Shown here: in pieces, positions 58,228 through 64,000 of the stretch
Numbering within the stretch: the first letter of the stretch is position 1
Layout of the letters: each line of letters begins with the position of its first letter
Source: Cardinalis cardinalis
Lineage: Eukaryota > Chordata > Aves > Passeriformes > Cardinalidae
DNA: 64,000 nucleotides
Assembly (NCBI GenBank): GCA_014549065.1
Contig: JACDOX010000009.1
Span: 7,006,131 to 7,070,130, forward strand
Direction: 5' to 3'
The notes under the pieces: generated by a model
Databases searched by the model: none
Told to the model about the DNA's origin: nothing
What the model saw: the letters and a program-made list of their open reading frames with translations, nothing else
Position numbers and translations under genes: made by a program

Positions 58228-61200
58228 CTGAAAACATAGGGAAAAAAAAGCAGTTAAGTTCAAAATAATCACCTCAACAGTTACATTTAATACAAGTGAT
58301 GCAATCCTACAAGACTCTCATAGCTAAAAAAACACGACTACATGTAACCGAATTTTAATTGGCTGTTATATGTATGTTTTATGTAAATTTCAGACTTTTC
58401 TATTCAGCCTTTCCTATGGTCTCTATCACTGACCTCAGCACCTAGGACAACATCATGATTTCTTTGCTGTCTGGACATTATGTCATGTAATTCATTTAAC
58501 TGAGAAATGGAGAACATGTACCAGCGCACCAGTGCAAGCAATCTCCCACTCATGAACATTAAAGTTTTCCATGATATGCATTACCCAGTTTATTGCATGT
58601 GTCACAGCAGGTCAAAATACTTTCTGTAAAAGCACTCATTACTCCCTGAACAAGGACAATGAAATCATCAGAGATTTCCATGTAGACACCTACTAATCTG
58701 GAAAGGATTCCCTCAAAGAGCATCCTCACTTAAAGTTGACTGCAAAAGACACCAGCAGTTTAATTTAGAACTCCTTGTCTCATGACTGATTAAAGATCAG
58801 TTGTCAGTATTTCAGTAGTAGTAACAGGCATAAATATTATCTGATACAACCACCTGATAATCTCATTTTGTGATTCAAATGTCCTTCTGAAAGAAACGAG
58901 AAAAAAAAAGTATATAATCTCTCAAAGTTGTATCTTCTCCTACTGTGACCTTCACTCTTCCTTCTTAAATTACTGTTAGACTACTTTTTTTTTTGTCACT
59001 TAAAAGGAACAATCCTGCATAGATAGTAACTGGATATTACATATGAATATTTGTTCAGTTCTACAGGGGTGTAAAAAAAAACCCCAAAAAATTCTGGTGA
59101 TGTAATTAGACTTCCCAACCTGTATTTTTTAGCTGAATGGAGGAACACAAATCATTGCCATGTATTCCCTTTAAGTTTCAAGGATTATAAAAACTTCTTC
59201 ACAGGAAAAACAGTGCTTATTCTCAATACATATTCATAGTCAGTTATTAAGAAAATGGAATCAGAGCAAAACTGATTAGTTAACAACACAGAGCAAGTCT
59301 TGCAGTGGACCATGACACTATCCAACTATTTCCATTATATTTGCAAATATGTGCCTTAAAATACATATTAATACAAGACTCAAGCTAGTCAAGAATCACC
59401 ATCATGAAGTANCCACAGTAAATATGATCTTCTGTAAGTTGATATTTGTCTCACAGCAGCATTCAAGGAAATAAAGAGTGAGAGGTAAAAGGCAAATTCA
59501 GATGGAGTAGGATCAGACCTGCCAGAGGCCTACAGATGCCATCCCTCCCTCCTTCTATTCACTCAGTTCACACTGCCACTCAAACCATGCTTGTCTTTTT
59601 ATTACAGCCTTCTGACTTTGCCAATTTTGGTCTTAGTTACTAATTACAACACTGTACCCTGTACGATGAAAACCCCCTAATATATTAGGCAGAGGGAGAA
59701 AAAGGGTGGGGGGAAAAGATTGATCAATGTTTCACTCCAGAATTAATCTGAAGTTTCTTATTTTGATGGGAAAAACTTGTGGGGGTTATAATTTGAAGTG
59801 GTACAATTTTAGTTCAGCCACATTTTCTTTACATTACAGACCCCTATGCTGAAGTGCAACAATTCAGCAATAATAATCACTCTGGCTGGATGCAGCCACA
59901 CAAGTTCTTACTGCACTCCAATTGAGACTACAATTTCAACAGAAATTTGGAAGGAAGCAATTTTGGAAGGTTTATGGTGAGATGAGCACAAAAACACAAA
60001 AAGACTTGATCAGTTTGAGGCAAACAACTACTAGGAGGCAGAGAGCTCTGTAGAGGAGTTAAGTATAATAAAGCCTGTATCCTAAACACTCATCACCTAG
60101 CAGGTAGAAAGGTATGAACAAATGAACAAAAATGTTTGTCATTAAATGGAAACACCACCATAGAAAAAAATCAATTGTATTTAGCAGAAGGATTACATGG
60201 GAAACAGGGCATGTTGCTTTCTTTTCCTTCCCTCATTCAATTTGTTTTAACCACTGGAACTGCTGGTGGAGTTTTGTTGGCAGAATCCAGCACTAAAACA
60301 CAGTAAAAAAACCTAGACACCACTTGCAGAAGTCCAATCTGTTCCTGTCCCTGCACACCCATCAGTGAGTCTGGAGGTATTGTACCATTGGGGTGACCTT
60401 AGCTGACAGTGATGTCTTAGGCACAGAACAGAGCAGNGCTCGTGCTCCAGAGAGGGGCATCAAGTGTGTGTTTCTTGTCACCACCCAGCTGACTGCAAAA
60501 AGGCTGCTGGTACTACAGCTGAGAACAAGCCAAAACACCCCATCCTCTCCTGGCTAATGTGAGTCTTTCCAATTTTCTTGGTAAACTGGAACCCACTGGA
60601 AAGAATTATCCAACTTGTTTAAACACATTGTCAAGGTCTTGGTGGTGCCATTTACCCATCTTCTTGTCAGCCAGAAAAGAGCCAATTAGCTGTAGACAGA
60701 CAGCAAGACAAAACTATGAATGGGATGATGCCAGTCCTCTGAAACTCCTTATTCACACCTCCTCCCTAGTTCAGAAACTAAGTTCCAGTTCAAAATGGTT
60801 TACATATATTGCACATAGATAAAGAAGACTGACCTCAGGTTGGTAGAGACTTTTTAGGCTATGGTTATTTTGAGCAGNGCTACACATTCTCCAGTTACAC
60901 CAAGAAGAAAGAAGCACAGGGATCTTCAGCCACATGACATTTCCAAACCATGACCATGGATGGTAGCAGCATGGCACACAAGAACATGCAGACAATCACA
61001 TGGTAACAAACAATCTCTGCTGTTACAAACAAACCAGACATTTCTAATCACTGCACAGTGCATATCAATGCAATAAACTCCTTGAAGTGTTNTCCTCAAA
61101 AGGCTATCCATTCCCTCAGCCTCCATGCCTGAAAGCTAACTCACAGCATAACTATGTTTCAAAATGAGCTCACTAGCTACTGGCAATTTATCAAGAAATT

Positions 61201-64000
61201 CTTTATCAGATGTTTGTAATATATGTTATGTATATGCAGCTAATATAAAAAAATCACCTTAAAAATAAACTCAAAAGCAATAAAGCAAAGCTGTAGTCTT
61301 CAGAGATGTTATCTGACTTGCAATAATTTTATTATTTTATTTATACTTATAAATTTTATTTCTGACCCATATTATTTTACCTACACAGACTCGGGTTTTA
61401 AGAATTACAATCCTCATTACTTTGCAACACAAATTACACATCCTAAAGAACCTTCTCCAACTAGACTTTCTGTAAACTTAGATCTACATCGAAAACAAGC
61501 ATCTTCCTGGATGCTGGAAGTCCAGAATTCCCCCAGGTANCATAAGGCTTTGTGAAAAATTAATTCATATATCATGGCAGGCATGCTGGCACCAGAATTC
61601 TAATGAAATTATTTCCTACCTAGAGATTTTACCTCANCTTTCACTTACAGCTTATTAAAAGCTTCTTTACCTTCCACTTAGATAAAAATTTATGTTTGCA
61701 TTCCATCCCAATGGATCTACAAGTCATCAGATACAATGCAATCTTTGCCACTGGAGTAGATCCCAAGGTCCAATTATAGAGAATACTACATCAACTAATA
61801 TTCTGGGCATAAATAAATTCCCAGACAATGCAGAAATGGTTTTACCAGGCCCACATATAAGCATATGTCAAAATTCATTGTGTGGAATAGATTTTACATG
61901 CCNAGAAAGAGGCTGATGTTGCTCTTCATAAGGCAGACTTGCCACTTAAGTGATGATGGAACATGACCAAATCCAAACAGATACATATGAATGATATATA
62001 GTATAGATAGATGAGCTAATTTTAAGCTAGCAAATGAGCAGGGTAAAACAACACACCTTGAGCTCTAGGTTGATGCAAATAGATTGTTAACTGCATTAGA
62101 GCCAAGGAGTTTGGAGGCTATACTTTCAGGCATCTCTCTTATTGCAGACAGAAGTGCTGGAAGAATATAAATATTCAGAATGCCATATAAACACTTCATA
62201 TTTAAAGCCACAAGAGATCCATCTTTTGCATGGATAAAATATACTAATGTTATTTTCCAACTACCTTGAGCTTTGCCAGAAGTGATAATTAGTCCAAATG
62301 CTTCAACAGATAATGATCATGGAACAAGTTTATGTGACATAATAGGACCCAATGTAAAGGAATGAATCTAGCTAGATTATTCCATTAAAAGTTGCAAATT
62401 GCATTGTACTTACAAAGCAGTACCTGAAGCGCCTTACAGAACCATCTGGTCCATGTTAAGTGCAATGTAAAGTGCATTCACACATCAGGAATGCAGAAAG
62501 GTAATTTGGTATCCACTGTGGTCTCCTGCTGTCTAAGGTCCAAGGTCTAGACATCAGACTAAAAAGACTGACTCATGCACAGGCAGAATGTCAGAAGGAA
62601 AAGCTGACTACCAAAGGTTACAAAGCTTAAAGGAAGATCTCCACGCCTGTGAACAGTAACTCTCCACTTTGTGCCGAGAGCTATNTCTGTGCCCAAACTT
62701 CAGCGTCTGCAATACAACGCTGCAAGGCAAGAATCAGCAGGGAAACTTATGTGATTTAAGNATTTACAGTTCTAGAAGGTGGGTAAACAGATGTGCCCAA
62801 TTACTGNGATTGACTGAGCATCCTAATAGATTGTACTGGTAATAGGCAGCTTCAGCAATTAATTTATTTGAAAATCCTTGCTTGCCTGCACCAATGCTGA
62901 GAGCATCTTTAATAGCAGCATTAAAACTTTTCCTGAGTGCATCTCACCTCTCTGGAGACACTCAGAATTGTTATTCTCCTGGTTTATGCTCTGACCTATA
63001 TGGATCATCACCAAAAGGGTTGGCTGGTTCATTAGCACCATTGACACCTTCCACCACAACCAATTATCTCCACAGTATCATCCCGTCTAAGAAAAGCCCT
63101 TTCAGGTAAGAGGAACATCCCTCCACAAGATGAGAAAGCCCAACAGTTGGGACTAATCTCCNAAGTTAGAAAACTCCTCCCTGAGCGCTTGCTTTTCCTA
63201 ATTAAAGTTAAAAACATAAAAGAACCCAAAGAAAGGACCTAAATATTCCAAATACCTAGCCTTATCATTACAAACTCTTTNAGGTCTGTGACTCTAAACT
63301 CTCTTAACCTCTCTCAACAACCCTTGCACACACATCTTTTTGTTGGTTTTTTTTTTTTAATAGTTAGAAAGTGTTGCATTTTTATTCTGAGTTTTTCTAC
63401 AGGTTTTTCTCATATCTCTAAGCAAATAGATGAAGCAAACAGGACTGGTACTTTTTTAAAACTGTGACTTTAAATCACCAAAATCAGGATACATTTCCGA
63501 GGCTTATTCTGTAGTTGGAAGGAGATACCAGAACACATTGCCAGAGGCATTTTTTCCTAATCAAGTATCACATTTGCTTTTTCATTCAAAAGAGGTTCTG
63601 ATTCCTATTTCTGTCACAAAACTGGTTTATGTCTTAGCTACTTAGGAGTTACAATAGTCAATACAAAGCCTAAGGGAATATGATTTAATCATGTGATACC
63701 TGACGTCCTCTTCATACAAAGTTAATTAGGCTCTGTTCTACAAAGTCAATTTGAAACATTTGTCTCAATAGCATTATCTTAATTATTCCTCATCAAAATG
63801 ATACCACCTCCTACTGTGAACTAACATACTTGTGTAAACAAGAAAAAAAGAAACCTGGCAGTCTTGAAGCAGGTTCCCATTTTAAAATTCTCTAGTGTAA
63901 ATACTAATACAGGCATTAAGTATTCAGGAGGAATACAAATAAGAAACTCACGTGTTTCACCTCTTTTCCTACTGAAGACTATTTTTAACAGTACTGCTGA
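58228..64000 (-). other. SLC25A13: SLC25A13 intron 5 (partial)
   Basis: The 5.77 kb to the window edge contain no sequence resembling exon 5 (the segment that ends shortly before EIQLEHAKQ), so exons 1-5 lie further right. AT-rich, with T runs near 58985 and 63346-63358. Open frames here match nothing known. Confidence 0.8.

Noticed and set aside
62973..63061. Minus-strand frame with an NPFGDDPYRSEH segment resembling EH-domain-binding NPF proteins
   Set aside because: The frame is only about 30 codons between stops, shows no acceptor or donor, and I could not link it to a specific gene. A protein search of the flanks would settle it.
58228..64000. Search for SLC25A13 exon 5
   Set aside because: No sequence coding for the segment expected just before EIQLEHAKQ was found on the minus strand, so the exon is taken to lie outside the window.

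Overview
This window is vertebrate nuclear DNA, most likely from a bird. Two convergent genes are recognisable by protein similarity: DYNC1I1 on the plus strand, of which only the C-terminal end is visible, and SLC25A13 (citrin, also called AGC2) on the minus strand. This tail-to-tail order matches human 7q21.3. An old CR1 LINE copy and compact introns point to a bird or another sauropsid. Nearly all open reading frames longer than 60 codons are chance frames in AT-rich intron DNA. The real coding exons are short and were located from protein similarity plus splice sites.

Layout. 1-7984 is probably the last intron of DYNC1I1, and no exon was found in it. 7985-8478 is an assembly gap of N. 8479-8566 encodes the last 28 residues of DYNC1I1, followed by its 3' UTR with polyadenylation signals at 9088 and 9390. 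About 9.1-15.7 kb is intergenic. About 15.7-16.71 kb is the 3' UTR of SLC25A13. From 16711 to 58227, on the minus strand, lie thirteen SLC25A13 exons, numbered 18 down to 6 by human numbering. 58228-64000 is part of intron 5; exons 1-5 lie beyond the right edge.

The thirteen SLC25A13 exons total 1563 nt (520 residues plus stop). They join in frame at every junction, with GT donors and AG acceptors throughout. They cover EF-hands 5-8, the six-helix carrier domain with its three PxDxxKxR-type signatures, and the C-terminal amphipathic helix. The product exchanges mitochondrial aspartate for cytosolic glutamate plus a proton, serving the malate-aspartate shuttle and, in ureotelic animals, the urea cycle. 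DYNC1I1 is a cytoplasmic dynein 1 intermediate chain. The two genes share no pathway; their adjacency is ancestral synteny near the DLX5/6 locus.

I found no new gene system. Points worth a second look are a CpG-containing, motif-rich block in intron 15 (24.2-25.0 kb) that may be a conserved enhancer, a perfect 11-bp hairpin in intron 13, an 80-nt intron 16, an ambiguous base in a coding codon of exon 16, and a strong drop in single-N positions between 44.1 and 53.3 kb.
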